A DNA stretch of 64,000 nt from Sinorhizobium chiapasense (GTDB taxonomy: Bacteria > Pseudomonadota > Alphaproteobacteria > Rhizobiales > Rhizobiaceae): NCBI RefSeq assembly GCF_036488675.1, contig NZ_CP133152.1:1550001-1614000 (forward strand), given 5' to 3'. The notes under the pieces were generated by a model. That model did no database searches. It saw only the letters and a list, made by a program, of their open reading frames with translations, and had not been told where the DNA came from. The first letter of the stretch is position 1, and each line of letters starts with the position of its first letter. The position numbers and the translations under genes are program-made. Shown one piece after another: positions 1-8,911 of this stretch.

Positions 1-102
1 GCGCCGTGCGTTCAAGTGAACGCACAAAGGACGCTCTAGCACTTTGATTCTAGAGCATCTTATCCGCTTTCAGTGATTCCACTTGAAAGCGGGATGCTCT
101 AG
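1..102. repeat. Palindromic intergenic repeat, family A, copy 1
   Basis: About 100 bp built from nested inverted repeats: a GTGCGTTC/GAACGCAC palindrome, then CTCTAG/CTAGAG arms, then an arm pair ending in GGGATGCTCTAG. Two near-identical copies lie in tandem at 10096-10305 and a partial copy at 63743-63785. It lies directly downstream of xoxF, so it may also act as a 3' mRNA end. Short mosaic elements of this kind are common in Sinorhizobium intergenic regions. Confidence 0.8.
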
Positions 103-117
103 GCGAAGACTGCCGCT

Positions 118-1923
118 TCAATCCGGCAGCTTGAACACGGTGACCGTGCCGCCGAGCGCGGTGTAGTTGCTGAGGGCGGAATAGCCACCGACGGCTCCGA
201 GGCCCTCATTCGGGTTGGTCAGGCCGGCTGCCAGACCAATACCGGCCCACCCGCCGACACCCGAGAGCACGGCCACGTATTGCTTGCCGTCACGGGCATA
301 GGTCATCACGTTGCCGATCACCCCGGAAGGCGTCTTGAAGCGATAGAGCTCCTTGCCGGTATTGGCGTCGACCGCCTTCAGATAGCCCTCGAGCGTTCCG
401 TAGAAGACCACGTCACCGGCCGTTGCCAGAGCACCCGACCAGACGGAGAACGGTTCCGGCAGGGACCACTTGATCTTGCCTTCCTTGTTGTCCCAGGCAA
501 TGAAGTTGCCCATGCCGCCGTGGCTATCCTTCGGCGGGTACATCGACAGCGTTGCCCCGACATAGGGCTGACCGGCGGTGTAGTTTACCCGGAACGGCTC
601 GTAGTCCATGCAGACGTGGTTGGTGGGCACGTAGAACAGCCCTGTCTTCGGCGAATAGGCCGCGGGCTGCTGGTCCTTGGATCCGAGCGCCGCCGGGCAG
701 ATACCCGTCGAGTTGGTGTCCTCGCCATTCTGCTCGGTCGAATACTGCGCGACGACCTGCGGTCGGCCATACTGGTCCGACTTCGGGTCCATGACCACTT
801 CACTCGCCCAGTTGACCTTTGGATCGTATTTCTCCGCCACCAGAAGTTCGCCGGTGACGCGGTCCATCGTATAGCCGAAGCCATTGCGGTCGAAATGGGT
901 CAGCAGCTTGCGATCCTTGCCGTCGATCTGCTGGTCGGTCAGGATCATCTCGTTGACGCCGTCATAGTCCCATTCGTCATGGGGCGTCATCTGATAGACC
1001 CATTTGGCCATGCCGGTGTCGACATCACGCGCCCAGATGGTCATCGACCAGCGATTGTCGCCGGGCCGTTGGGTCGGGTTCCAGGTCGAAGGGTTGCCGG
1101 ACCCGTAGTACATCAGGTTCGCTTCGGGATCATAGGCATACCAGCCCCAGGTCGTGCCGCCGCCGATCTTCCACTGATCGCCTTCCCAGGTGGTGAGGCC
1201 CGAGTCCTTGCCGACCGGCTTGCCCAAATGGGTGGTCTTTTCAGGATCCATCAGCGTATCGCTGTCCGGGCCCATGGAGTAACCGCGCCACAGGAGCTTG
1301 CCATCTGCCATCGAATAGGCCGTCACGTGGCCGCGGACGCCGAACTCGCCGCCGGATATGCCGACGAGAACCTTGTCCTTAACAGGCATGACAGTGGCTG
1401 TATTGGTCTCGCCCTTGGAAGCATCACCGTTCTTGACGCTCCAGATGACCTTACCGGTCTTGGCGTCGAGCGCCACAACGGTCGTGTCGGCCTGATGCAG
1501 GAAGATCTTGTTGTCCGCATAGGCCACGCCGCGGTAAACCGTGTCGCAGCACATCACGGGAATGACGTTCGGATCCTGTTTCGGTTCGTATTTCCAGAGG
1601 ATCTGGCCATCTTTCTTGAGGTCCAGGGCGTAGACCGTATTCGGGAACGGCGTATGGACGTACATAATGTCGCCGATGACGAGCGGCGCACCTTCATGAC
1701 CGCGCAGCACGCCGGTCGAGAAGGTCCATGCCACCTGCAGTTTCCCGACATTGTCCTTGTTGATCTGGTCGAGCTTCGAGTAGCGCAGGTTGGCGTAGTC
1801 GCCGGTCTGGATAGCCCATTGATTGGGATCATCGATTTGCTTCTGCAAGTCCGAGTTGGCGAGAGCGACCTGCGCGCTGCCGCCTATCGACATCAAGGCA
1901 AGCAATGTAAGAAGTCGTTTCAT
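118..1923 (-). CDS. xoxF: XoxF, lanthanide-dependent PQQ methanol dehydrogenase
   Basis: Periplasmic PQQ quinoprotein that oxidises methanol (and often other short alcohols) to the aldehyde and passes electrons to a cytochrome c. The 601-residue product begins with a Sec signal peptide ([15 protein letters not shown]..., cleaved after VALA) and has eight-bladed propeller W-type motifs. It carries the vicinal Cys-Cys pair of PQQ alcohol dehydrogenases (about residues 125-126) and the active-site stretch [11 protein letters not shown]. In that stretch the catalytic Asp (about 319) is followed two residues later by a second Asp (about 321), the accepted hallmark of lanthanide-binding XoxF; calcium-type MxaF has Ala there. 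ATG at 1923 is preferred to the ATG two codons upstream because GAGGAGG sits about 8 nt before it. It is the last gene of the fdh-fghA-cytochrome-xoxF series, 244 bp after the cytochrome gene. No mxaGIJ or pqq genes are present. Confidence 0.96.
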   Translation of the reverse strand: MKRLLTLLALMSIGGSAQVALANSDLQKQIDDPNQWAIQTGDYANLRYSKLDQINKDNVGKLQVAWTFSTGVLRGHEGAPLVIGDIMYVHTPFPNTVYALDLKKDGQILWKYEPKQDPNVIPVMCCDTVYRGVAYADNKIFLHQADTTVVALDAKTGKVIWSVKNGDASKGETNTATVMPVKDKVLVGISGGEFGVRGHVTAYSMADGKLLWRGYSMGPDSDTLMDPEKTTHLGKPVGKDSGLTTWEGDQWKIGGGTTWGWYAYDPEANLMYYGSGNPSTWNPTQRPGDNRWSMTIWARDVDTGMAKWVYQMTPHDEWDYDGVNEMILTDQQIDGKDRKLLTHFDRNGFGYTMDRVTGELLVAEKYDPKVNWASEVVMDPKSDQYGRPQVVAQYSTEQNGEDTNSTGICPAALGSKDQQPAAYSPKTGLFYVPTNHVCMDYEPFRVNYTAGQPYVGATLSMYPPKDSHGGMGNFIAWDNKEGKIKWSLPEPFSVWSGALATAGDVVFYGTLEGYLKAVDANTGKELYRFKTPSGVIGNVMTYARDGKQYVAVLSGVGGWAGIGLAAGLTNPNEGLGAVGGYSALSNYTALGGTVTVFKLPD

Positions 1924-2167
1924 TTTCATCCTCCTCTCGAGTGCTGCCGATCAGGGCCATTCAACCCGCTCGCCCCGGGAAAACCTCGTGGGTCTCCTCA
2001 CTTCCCGGTATCGGCCTGCGACACTACCCCCGCCGCTTCAGTGAGCCCGGGGCACCTTCCTCCTGCTTGTGATTTCGGTTCCTCCTTCGCGTTAGTGCTT
2101 CGTGCGTTGCAATTTCGGGCGACCTGATCAAAGCGCGTCGCATGGCTGCAAACGAATGCGTCGCGCT

Positions 2168-2581
2168 TCAGGGAAACGTTGCCAAATATGCGATCAGATC
2201 GGCGCGCTCCTGGTCCTTGCGCAATCCCGCAAAGGTCATCTTCGTGCCGGGCAAAAAGGCTTTCGGGTTGGTCACGAACTCAGCGATCTTCTCAGGCGTC
2301 CAGGTCAATCCACCCTCTGCCGCCTTGGTCATGGCGGGGGAATAGGAGAACCCTTCAATTTTGCCGGCCGGGCGGTCGACCACACCGGTGAGCAGCGGGC
2401 CGGTCTTCGATTTGGCATCCGGACCGATCGCATGGCAGGCCTGACACTTGCGAAACACCGTCTTTCCCGTCGCTGGGTCGCCGGCTGCGGGATCAAGAGC
2501 AAGCGCCGGCGCAACCGAGCCTGCGAGAACTCCACCAAATACGACGACAACGGTCAGTGTGGTACCAGGTCTAAAAGCCAT
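2168..2581 (-). CDS. Class I cytochrome c, probable XoxF electron acceptor
   Basis: A 137-residue secreted monohaem cytochrome. It has an N-terminal signal peptide (MAFRPGTTLTVVVVFGG..., cleaved near ALALD), a CQACH haem site at residues 46-50 and a likely axial Met in PGTKM at about residue 115. The fold signature resembles cytochrome c2/c-550. Its position between fghA (13-nt gap) and xoxF suggests it is the XoxG/cytochrome cL-type acceptor of the dehydrogenase; that role is inferred from context. A GGGAGAGGAAGG ribosome binding site precedes the ATG. Confidence 0.9.
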   Translation of the reverse strand: MAFRPGTTLTVVVVFGGVLAGSVAPALALDPAAGDPATGKTVFRKCQACHAIGPDAKSKTGPLLTGVVDRPAGKIEGFSYSPAMTKAAEGGLTWTPEKIAEFVTNPKAFLPGTKMTFAGLRKDQERADLIAYLATFP

Positions 2582-2594
2582 GCCTTCCTCTCCC

Positions 2595-3425
2595 TTACGC
2601 GGTGTTCAGCCGCTCTGCATGCCAGCGCACGTGGTCTTCGCCGAAGCTCGCCACGAAGTAATAGCTATGGTCATATCCCGCCTGCATTCTGAGGACGCCG
2701 GCCTGGCGGCGTTCGGCCATGAGCCGGGCCAGCGCCTCGGGCTGCAACTGTGCGAGGAACTGGTCCGCCGAGCCCTGATCGATCAGGATATCGCCCTGCC
2801 AGCCAAACTCGCTGAGGAGCAGGCAGGCGTCGTACATGCCCCAATGGGCCTCGTCGTCGCCGAGATAGGCCGAGAACTGCTTGCGGCCCCAGTCGGACCG
2901 GGTCGGGTTGACAATCGGTGCAAAGGCGGAAACGGAGCGAAACAGCCCAGGATTGCGAAAGGCGATCGTCAGCGCGCCGTGGCCGCCCATCGAGTGCCCG
3001 GTAATGCCGTTGACGCCGTTGAGCGGCAATTGCTCCTGCAGCAGGGCGGGCAATTCCGAGACGATGTAGTCATACATCCGGTAGTGCCGTGCCCAGGGCT
3101 TCTGCGTCGCATTGACATAGAAGCCTGCGCCCTGACCGAGATCATAGGCCTCGTCGTCGGCCACACCTTCGCCGCGCGGCGAGGTATCGGGGAAAACCAG
3201 CGCCAGCCCTTGCTCCGCCGCGTGCCGCTGCAAGCCCGCCTTTATCATGGCGTTCTCATGGGTGCAGGTCAGCCCCGAGAGATACCAGAGCAGCGGGACA
3301 GGCCGCGTCCGCGCCTGCGGCGGCAGGTAGAGGCCGAACGTCATCTCGACGCCGCAGACCTCGGAGGCGTGCCGGTAGACCGCCTGCGTCCCGCCGAAGC
3401 ATTGGTTTTGCGTTACGAGTTCCAT
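2595..3425 (-). CDS. fghA: S-formylglutathione hydrolase
   Basis: Cytoplasmic esterase-D-type alpha/beta hydrolase that splits S-formylglutathione to formate and glutathione, the second step of glutathione-linked formaldehyde oxidation. The 276-residue length is usual for the family. The nucleophile elbow GHSMGG, the oxyanion region LSGLTCTHEN, and C-terminal Asp (DQGSAD) and His (YDHSYYF) complete the expected catalytic triad. The ATG at 3425 opens MELVTQNQCFGG. The same frame stays open far upstream across the formaldehyde dehydrogenase gene, but that part is a shadow of the other gene. It starts 8 nt after the dehydrogenase stop, so the two are surely co-transcribed. Confidence 0.95.
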   Translation of the reverse strand: MELVTQNQCFGGTQAVYRHASEVCGVEMTFGLYLPPQARTRPVPLLWYLSGLTCTHENAMIKAGLQRHAAEQGLALVFPDTSPRGEGVADDEAYDLGQGAGFYVNATQKPWARHYRMYDYIVSELPALLQEQLPLNGVNGITGHSMGGHGALTIAFRNPGLFRSVSAFAPIVNPTRSDWGRKQFSAYLGDDEAHWGMYDACLLLSEFGWQGDILIDQGSADQFLAQLQPEALARLMAERRQAGVLRMQAGYDHSYYFVASFGEDHVRWHAERLNTA

Positions 3426-3433
3426 CTTCGCAC

Positions 3434-4561
3434 TCAATAGACGACGACCGAGCGGATGCTTTCGCCGGAATGCATCAGCTCGAAGCCCCTGTTGATGTCG
3501 TCGAGCGGCATCGTGTGGGTGATCATCGGGTCGATTGCGATCTTGCCCTCCATGTACCAGTCGACGATCTTCGGCACGTCGGTGCGCCCGCGCGCGCCGC
3601 CAAAGGCGGTGCCCATCCAGGTGCGGCCGGTGACCAGCTGGAACGGCCGGGTGGCGATCTCCTGGCCGGCGCCGGCCACGCCGATGATCACCGACTTGCC
3701 CCAGCCGCGATGCGAGGCTTCGAGCGCCTGGCGCATCACCTTGACATTGCCGGTGCAGTCGAAGGTGTAGTCGGCGCCGCCGAACTGGTCGGCGCCGCGC
3801 TTGGTCATGTTGACAAGATGGGCCACGAGGTCGTCGCCGACCTCCTTCGGATTGACGAAGTGGGTCATGCCGAACTTCTCGCCCCAGGGCTTCTTGTCGT
3901 TGTTCAAATCGACGCCGATGATCATGTCGGCGCCGGCAAGGCGAAGCCCCTGGATGACGTTGAGGCCGATGCCGCCCAAGCCGAAGACGATCGCGGTGGA
4001 ACCCATTTCGACCTTGGCGGTGTTGATCACCGCGCCGACGCCGGTGGTGACGCCGCAGCCGATGTAGCAGATCTTGTCGAACGGGGCGTCGGGATTGACC
4101 TTGGCGACGGCGATCTCCGGCAGCACGGTGAAGTTGGCAAAGGTCGAGCAGCCCATGTAGTGGTGGATCTTGTCCTTGCCGATCGAAAAGCGCGAGGTGC
4201 CGTCCGGCATCAGTCCTTGGCCTTGGGTGGCACGGATGGCAGTGCAGAGATTGGTCTTGCGGCTGAGGCACGACGGGCAGGCGCGGCATTCCGGGGTGTA
4301 GAGCGGGATGACGTGGTCGCCCTTCTTCACCGAAGTGACGCCGGGGCCGACGTCGACGACGATGCCGGCGCCCTCGTGGCCGAGGATCGCCGGGAACAGC
4401 CCTTCCGGGTCGGCCCCCGACAGGGTGAAATCGTCGGTGTGGCAGATGCCGGTCGCCTTGACCTCGACCAGCACCTCGCCGGCCTTCGGCCCTTCGAGCT
4501 CGACTTCGGTCACAACAAGGGGTTTTCCGGCTTCGACAGCCAGAGCAGCGCGTGTGCGCAT
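3434..4561 (-). CDS. frmA: Glutathione-dependent formaldehyde dehydrogenase (class III alcohol dehydrogenase)
   Basis: Zinc- and NAD-dependent enzyme that oxidises S-hydroxymethylglutathione to S-formylglutathione. The 375-residue product shows the catalytic zinc ligands (CHTDDFTLSG; GHEGAG), the four-cysteine structural zinc lobe (ECRACPSCLSRKTNLC) and the Rossmann motif GLGGIGLN. ATG at 4561 (MRTRAALAVEAG) follows GAGGAATCG, so the 18-residue upstream extension is rejected. It is the first gene of the formaldehyde-fghA-cytochrome-xoxF series. With XoxF and FghA it gives a complete methanol-to-formate path in one cluster. The divergent gene starting at 4733 shares the promoter interval of about 170 bp. 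Confidence 0.95.
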   Translation of the reverse strand: MRTRAALAVEAGKPLVVTEVELEGPKAGEVLVEVKATGICHTDDFTLSGADPEGLFPAILGHEGAGIVVDVGPGVTSVKKGDHVIPLYTPECRACPSCLSRKTNLCTAIRATQGQGLMPDGTSRFSIGKDKIHHYMGCSTFANFTVLPEIAVAKVNPDAPFDKICYIGCGVTTGVGAVINTAKVEMGSTAIVFGLGGIGLNVIQGLRLAGADMIIGVDLNNDKKPWGEKFGMTHFVNPKEVGDDLVAHLVNMTKRGADQFGGADYTFDCTGNVKVMRQALEASHRGWGKSVIIGVAGAGQEIATRPFQLVTGRTWMGTAFGGARGRTDVPKIVDWYMEGKIAIDPMITHTMPLDDINRGFELMHSGESIRSVVVY

Positions 4562-4732
4562 CGATTCCTCCGGTAACTGCGTTCTGTAAGAGTGGCCCTG
4601 TGCGGCCCTGTACACAGATTACAGACGCGCCAAGGCGCAAAGACAATTGCGACCTTAGTGTGTAAAACGCGACCTTTGGCATCTCCATTGGTCAGCCTAT
4701 ACTGACGCTCGTTGGAACAGGGGAGACCGGAA

Positions 4733-5338
4733 ATGAGAGTCGCCAGTTATGCGTTCGGTCTGGCACTTTGCCTGACGCAAGCTCCCGGCTTTGCCGACGC
4801 TGCGGACTTTTCCGATCCCGATTGGCCATGCATCCAGCGCAAGGTCGAGAACCTTTCGGCGAGCCTGATGTGGCCGGAGTCGATAGCGCCCGTGGCGCTT
4901 GCTCCTGCGGCGACGGAGCTGGTGGAAGTCGTGGCGCTTCGCCGGGTTACGCTCGAAGAAGCGGAGGCCCATGTCCGGGCTTTCGTCGAGAAGAATGCCC
5001 CTGTGGACGGCCAGCTGCTCGGCAATATCTTCCTCGCCGTATTCGATAAAATCGCCGACACGCGGGAGAAGCTGATCGCCGGGATTGCCCGCTATTCCCG
5101 CAGCCAGATCGCGCTCTCCTCGCGGATCGACGGCGGCCGCGTCGAGATGGCTAAGCTTACGCGCGAGAAAGATCCGGATTTCGACCGTATCGACAGGCTG
5201 GAGGAACAGATCGACTGGGACGAGCGCATTTACCGCGAGCGCGCGCAGGCGCTTACCTATGTCTGTGAAACGCCGGTGCTTCTGGAGAAACGCGCCTATG
5301 CCATCGCGCAGATCCTGCTCAGGCAAATGCCCGATTGA
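4733..5338 (+). CDS. Secreted protein of unknown function in the xoxF cluster
   Basis: A 201-residue protein with a clear signal peptide (MRVASYAFGLALCLTQAPGF..., cleaved near ADAAD). The mature part is helix-rich with charged heptad-like stretches and has only two cysteines, in PCIQRK near the N-terminus and YVCET near the C-terminus, which could form a disulfide. I do not recognise an enzymatic domain. The start at 4733 is chosen because the signal peptide begins there and GGGAGACCGGAA precedes it. It is transcribed away from the formaldehyde dehydrogenase operon, and the location suggests a periplasmic helper for XoxF or its cytochrome (inference). Confidence 0.75.
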   Translation: MRVASYAFGLALCLTQAPGFADAADFSDPDWPCIQRKVENLSASLMWPESIAPVALAPAATELVEVVALRRVTLEEAEAHVRAFVEKNAPVDGQLLGNIFLAVFDKIADTREKLIAGIARYSRSQIALSSRIDGGRVEMAKLTREKDPDFDRIDRLEEQIDWDERIYRERAQALTYVCETPVLLEKRAYAIAQILLRQMPD

Positions 5339-5354
5339 ACCTACCACTCCACTT

Positions 5355-5468
5355 AGAGCGGAATGAGGAAAAGTGTGTGCGGTTTTCCGCCCGCATCCCG
5401 CTCTAACTTATTAGAATCGATCACGTTCATGATTTTAGGTCGATCCGACCTAAAATCATCGTGATCTA
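5355..5468. repeat. Palindromic intergenic repeat, family C, copy 1
   Basis: About 114 bp: AGAGCGGAATGAGGAAAAGT, a GCGGTTTTCCGC palindrome, CATCCCGCTCT closing the outer arm, then AGAATCGATCACG and a GATTTTAGGTCGA/TCGACCTAAAATC-like hairpin ending GTGATCTA. The same element occurs at 44826-44937, reversed at 63641-63742, and partly at 63941-63991. It lies between the convergent genes at 4733 and 5524 and could terminate both. Confidence 0.8.
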
Positions 5469-5523
5469 GCCACGTGGCATTGCGCGGCTTGAGGAGACCG
5501 GACAGATGTCATGGGAAGTTGGT

Positions 5524-5877
5524 TCAGAAGCACAACATCTCCGCCTCCGCCTGGGCGCGTCTAAGGTCGGCCACCATCGTGCGCGGCATGGCCGCCGACT
5601 TGAACATCGCCGTCTGTTCGCCGCCTGTCTGCTGGAGGGACAGCACCGTTTCGGCCTGGACATATTTCTCATAGGGCAGGATGGAAGCGATCAGATCGAT
5701 CGAGCAGGCACATTTGCCCAACACCGCCCGGCTCTGGCCGTTGACCGCCATGCAACCGAACACGTAGTCGGCCCTCGCCTCGGTCGGATAGTCGTTCAGG
5801 CGCTCCGACATGCTCTGTCCGCTTGCCGGCACCGCGGCTGCCACAATTATCAGCGCGGATAGGGCCTCCCGCATCAT
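5524..5877 (-). CDS. Small secreted cysteine-containing protein, xoxF cluster
   Basis: A 117-residue protein with a signal peptide (MMREALSALIIVAAAVPASG|QS) and a mature domain of about 95 residues holding Cys in FGCMAVNG, KCACS and a C-terminal MLCF. Four cysteines in so small a periplasmic domain suggest disulfides or metal binding. The ATG overlaps the stop of the upstream 225-residue gene (4-nt overlap), so the two are translationally coupled. Similar short secreted proteins accompany PQQ-alcohol dehydrogenase clusters in other alphaproteobacteria, as far as I recall. Function unknown. Confidence 0.7.
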   Translation of the reverse strand: MMREALSALIIVAAAVPASGQSMSERLNDYPTEARADYVFGCMAVNGQSRAVLGKCACSIDLIASILPYEKYVQAETVLSLQQTGGEQTAMFKSAAMPRTMVADLRRAQAEAEMLCF

Positions 5878-6551
5878 GGTTGGTCCTCCCCTGCCCGTTT
5901 CAGGGTAATCGCATTGGAATAGCCGGCCTCTGCCCCGCCTGCGGCCGCCGGCACGGTGGCAACCAGCGAATAGTACCAGCCAGGAACGTCTTCCGACACG
6001 GTGACGGCAAGCGCAAGTTCGGCAAACCGCCCCATCCGTTCGCGTGCCTTGTCCTTTGTGAACGGCCGGATCGTCACCTCGCGCGCGGCGATGTCGCGGT
6101 TCTGGTAGCGGCGTGATACCGGCACGACTTGCGCATCCCGCAGCAGGGCCTCCTTGATCCGGTTGCGCATATAGAAGGGGCTGCCGCCCGACTGACCGGC
6201 AACATCGGCAAGCACGCTTTCGAGGAAGTACATGATGACGGGATTGCCGACCGAGGCGGGATAATTGCCAAGCGCGCGGGACCGGGTACCCTGATAGAGC
6301 GTCATGGAGACATTGTCGTCGGGCTTGATCTTGAGGCCTATGCCGAAGCTGCCGCCTGCCTGCCCGACATCGGTACCGGATACGACCTTGTCGTAGACAA
6401 GCGTGCCCTGCCTGGTCTCGCTCTTATCGGGCATCGCCTCTAGCCCCTTCAACGCCGTCGACCGAAAGAGAAGCTCGTAAGTCTCGGCAGCCGCGACCGG
6501 GCCATCGCCCATTCCAAGCAGGAACAAAGCAAAGAGGAGAAGAACACGCAT
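5874..6551 (-). CDS. Secreted protein of unknown function, xoxF cluster
   Basis: A 225-residue protein with a signal peptide (MRVLLLFALFLLGMGDGPVA..., cleaved near AAAET) and a beta-rich mature domain without cysteines. The stretch RFAELALAVTVSEDVPGWYY and the ending YSNAITLKRAGE are typical of a periplasmic domain, not of an enzyme I can name. It is coupled by a 4-nt overlap to the following 117-residue secreted protein and lies between the kinase gene and xoxF. A role in XoxF maturation or in sensing its product is possible but not shown. Confidence 0.7.
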   Translation of the reverse strand: MRVLLLFALFLLGMGDGPVAAAETYELLFRSTALKGLEAMPDKSETRQGTLVYDKVVSGTDVGQAGGSFGIGLKIKPDDNVSMTLYQGTRSRALGNYPASVGNPVIMYFLESVLADVAGQSGGSPFYMRNRIKEALLRDAQVVPVSRRYQNRDIAAREVTIRPFTKDKARERMGRFAELALAVTVSEDVPGWYYSLVATVPAAAGGAEAGYSNAITLKRAGEDQP

Positions 6552-6667
6552 CGCAAACCTCCCATGCTTCAGCGCCGCGCGTCGTACACGCTAAAGTCGC
6601 TGTCGCGCTGGCGACGAGCCTAGCAATGCCTGCCGCAAAGTCACCGGAGACCTTTGTCTGTGTTTGC

Positions 6668-8911
6668 TCACGCCACGCGCGCCCGGGTCTTCCAGTCGAT
6701 CAATGCCCGCAGCCGCACCAGTTGCACCGGCTTGTTGAGCACGGCGAACGACATTTCGTTGCAGAGCTGCAGGAATTGGCGCTGCCGGTTGGCAGAAATG
6801 ATGATTGCGGGGATCTCGATTCCCGCAAGCGCGCGCAGCGTGCGAATGGTTTCTATGCCGTTGTCGCCATTATCCAGCTGATAATCGACCAACAGAATGT
6901 CGGGCGCTGTGCCGATTTCCTGCATCAGCGCAGCGGCATCGACGGTCGAGGCGGCCGCCAGGACGCTCGCTCCCCAGCTCTCCAGCACTTGCGTCATCGC
7001 GTGAAGCTCGTCGGCATCGTTCTCCACGACCATGACGATGAGATCGAGGCTGCCATCGAGCATCTGCTCCATCATCGGGTTTTCGCAGACGCTGGCGCGG
7101 CCAGGCGCAACAAGCGGCACTTCGATCGAGAAGACGGAACCACGGCCGGGCTGTGACACCAGCCGGACGGGATGATCGAGATGCCGGCAGGCCCGCTCGA
7201 CGATCGACAGGCCAAGTCCCATGCCCGTGCCTTTTCCGGCACCCCCGGCCCGGGTGAACTCGTTGAAGATCCGGGTCTGGTCCTCCTCGGAGATGCCGAT
7301 ACCGGTGTCCCACACTTCGATCCGCAGCCGATTGCCGCGCAGGCGGCAACCAACCAGCACACGGCCACCCTCTGTGTACTGGATCGCGTTCACGACCAGG
7401 TTCTGGACGCAGCGCATCAGGTAGCGCTGATCGCTGGTGACCCAGCGCGTGGAAGGGACTATCCGAAGCTCTATCCCCTTTTCCGTCGCCAAGGGCGCCA
7501 GATCCCCGGCGAGGCCCTGCAGCAGGCCTCCGAGTTCGAACGACGTGATGTTGAACTCGGCTGCCGGGCTATCGAGGCGCGAAATATCGAGGAGCGCCTG
7601 GAGGAGCGTTTCGATCGAGGTGAAGGACCGCTTGAGTCGGCCGACCACATCTTCCGTCCCGGGTTGCCCCGCCGTCTCCGTCAACATCGAAAGATAAAGT
7701 TTCGCGGCGTTGATCGGCTGAAGAAGGTCATGGCTGGCCGCGGCCAGGAAGCGGGTCTTGGATGTATGGGCTGTTTCGGCCGCCTCCTTGGCCTGCCGAA
7801 GGGCGGCCTCGATTTTGATTTGCTCGATGGCATGGATCTGTAGCAGGCGATTGGCCTCGGTCAGTTCGGCGGTCCGCTCCTGTACACGTTGCTCCAGAAG
7901 CGCTGCCGCTTGGGTCTCTGCGGTCACGTCCATGATCGACACGATGAAGCCGTCGCCAGGCAGGGAATGAATGCGAATGTCGAGGCTCATCCCGTCGCGT
8001 CGCCGACACCGTTCCTGCATCGTCTCGCCGCGGCGCATGACCTTGAACCAGCCGGCAAATTTCGACCGCCGGCCCTTGTGCTCGAGAATCTCGTGACGTT
8101 CGACATGTTCGATGATGCGCTGGAAGGGACTTCCCTTCTTGAGAAGCGAAAGCGGTACGCCGAGAAGCTCGCCGAAACGCTCGTTGCGAACGAGCAATTC
8201 GCCGCGTGACGAAAACGTGCAGATCCCGAGCGACATGTGGTCGAAAGCCGCCTGCAGGAAATGGGCCTGCTGGTCGATCAGGCGGTTCTTCTCGCGCCGG
8301 TTCTCCCGCACGATGTCGGTGATTTCGGTCTGCAGCACGGTGATGTTGCCGGAACTGGTCTGCCGGTAGGAAATCTGGAACCAGCGATCGTTCCTCAGCT
8401 CCATGACGAAGGACGAAAAGCGTTGACCGGACTCCTGCTCCGTTACAAGCGCCTGGGGACGGCTGATCCCTCCGTTTTCGTCCCGGTTCAGATACTTGCT
8501 GGCATTGACGGCCGCGAGATAGTCGTCGAAACCGAGACCGGGTCTGATCAGCGGCTCGACGTCGGCAAGCAGGTGCCGGAACTGGGCATTGCAGACCTGC
8601 AGCCGCTCTTCGGAGAAGAGAGCGAAGCCGTCTTCCATGGCCACCATGGCATCGGCAAGGTTTCTCTGGATGCGTTCCTGCGTCTGATAGGCAATCTCGA
8701 GCTCGCTCGACGCCCTGCCGAGTGTATCGAGGGCCTTTTCCAGGTCCTTGGTCTTTTCCCAGACTTCCGTCTGCAGGGCGATGGCCGATTCGAAAAGTGA
8801 ATAGGCGGAGCCGCCGACCTCATGACCGCGCTCGGCCCGATTGATCAGGGCCTCGATGATCTTGGCCTGCTTGGCGATCTGGATCTTGTAGGGTTCGTCC
8901 GGATCGATCAC
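6668..8911 (-). CDS. PAS-domain hybrid sensor histidine kinase (ErcS'/NahK-like)
   Basis: A 747-residue soluble hybrid kinase with no transmembrane segment. A coiled N-terminus (1-90) precedes two PAS-like domains (about 90-200 and 215-330) and a second coiled coil (335-380). The HisKA box is SHDLLQP with His394. The ATPase domain has an N-box (NLVVNAIQY), DTGIGI and GTGMGLGLS, and the C-terminal receiver domain has Asp676 (LLVDYQLD) and LNKP lysine. The start overlaps the stop of the FIST gene (ATGA), so the two form a translationally coupled sensor pair. The same FIST plus PAS-hybrid-kinase pairing is known as NosP/NahK in Pseudomonas, and related kinases (ErcS') with the LuxR regulator ErbR/AgmR control PQQ ethanol oxidation. 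The signal here is therefore either NO or an alcohol/aldehyde; the sequence alone does not decide. Confidence 0.9.
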   Translation of the reverse strand: MIDPDEPYKIQIAKQAKIIEALINRAERGHEVGGSAYSLFESAIALQTEVWEKTKDLEKALDTLGRASSELEIAYQTQERIQRNLADAMVAMEDGFALFSEERLQVCNAQFRHLLADVEPLIRPGLGFDDYLAAVNASKYLNRDENGGISRPQALVTEQESGQRFSSFVMELRNDRWFQISYRQTSSGNITVLQTEITDIVRENRREKNRLIDQQAHFLQAAFDHMSLGICTFSSRGELLVRNERFGELLGVPLSLLKKGSPFQRIIEHVERHEILEHKGRRSKFAGWFKVMRRGETMQERCRRRDGMSLDIRIHSLPGDGFIVSIMDVTAETQAAALLEQRVQERTAELTEANRLLQIHAIEQIKIEAALRQAKEAAETAHTSKTRFLAAASHDLLQPINAAKLYLSMLTETAGQPGTEDVVGRLKRSFTSIETLLQALLDISRLDSPAAEFNITSFELGGLLQGLAGDLAPLATEKGIELRIVPSTRWVTSDQRYLMRCVQNLVVNAIQYTEGGRVLVGCRLRGNRLRIEVWDTGIGISEEDQTRIFNEFTRAGGAGKGTGMGLGLSIVERACRHLDHPVRLVSQPGRGSVFSIEVPLVAPGRASVCENPMMEQMLDGSLDLIVMVVENDADELHAMTQVLESWGASVLAAASTVDAAALMQEIGTAPDILLVDYQLDNGDNGIETIRTLRALAGIEIPAIIISANRQRQFLQLCNEMSFAVLNKPVQLVRLRALIDWKTRARVA

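Noticed and set aside
280..2127. 615-codon open frame opposite xoxF
   Set aside because: It is antisense to a clear XoxF gene and rich in Arg, His, Val and Gly as high-GC shadow frames are; no domain or signal.
2595..4688. 697-codon frame fusing FghA to an N-terminal 420-residue part
   Set aside because: The N-terminal part is the alternate frame of the formaldehyde dehydrogenase gene; FghA has its own ATG at 3425 and normal length.
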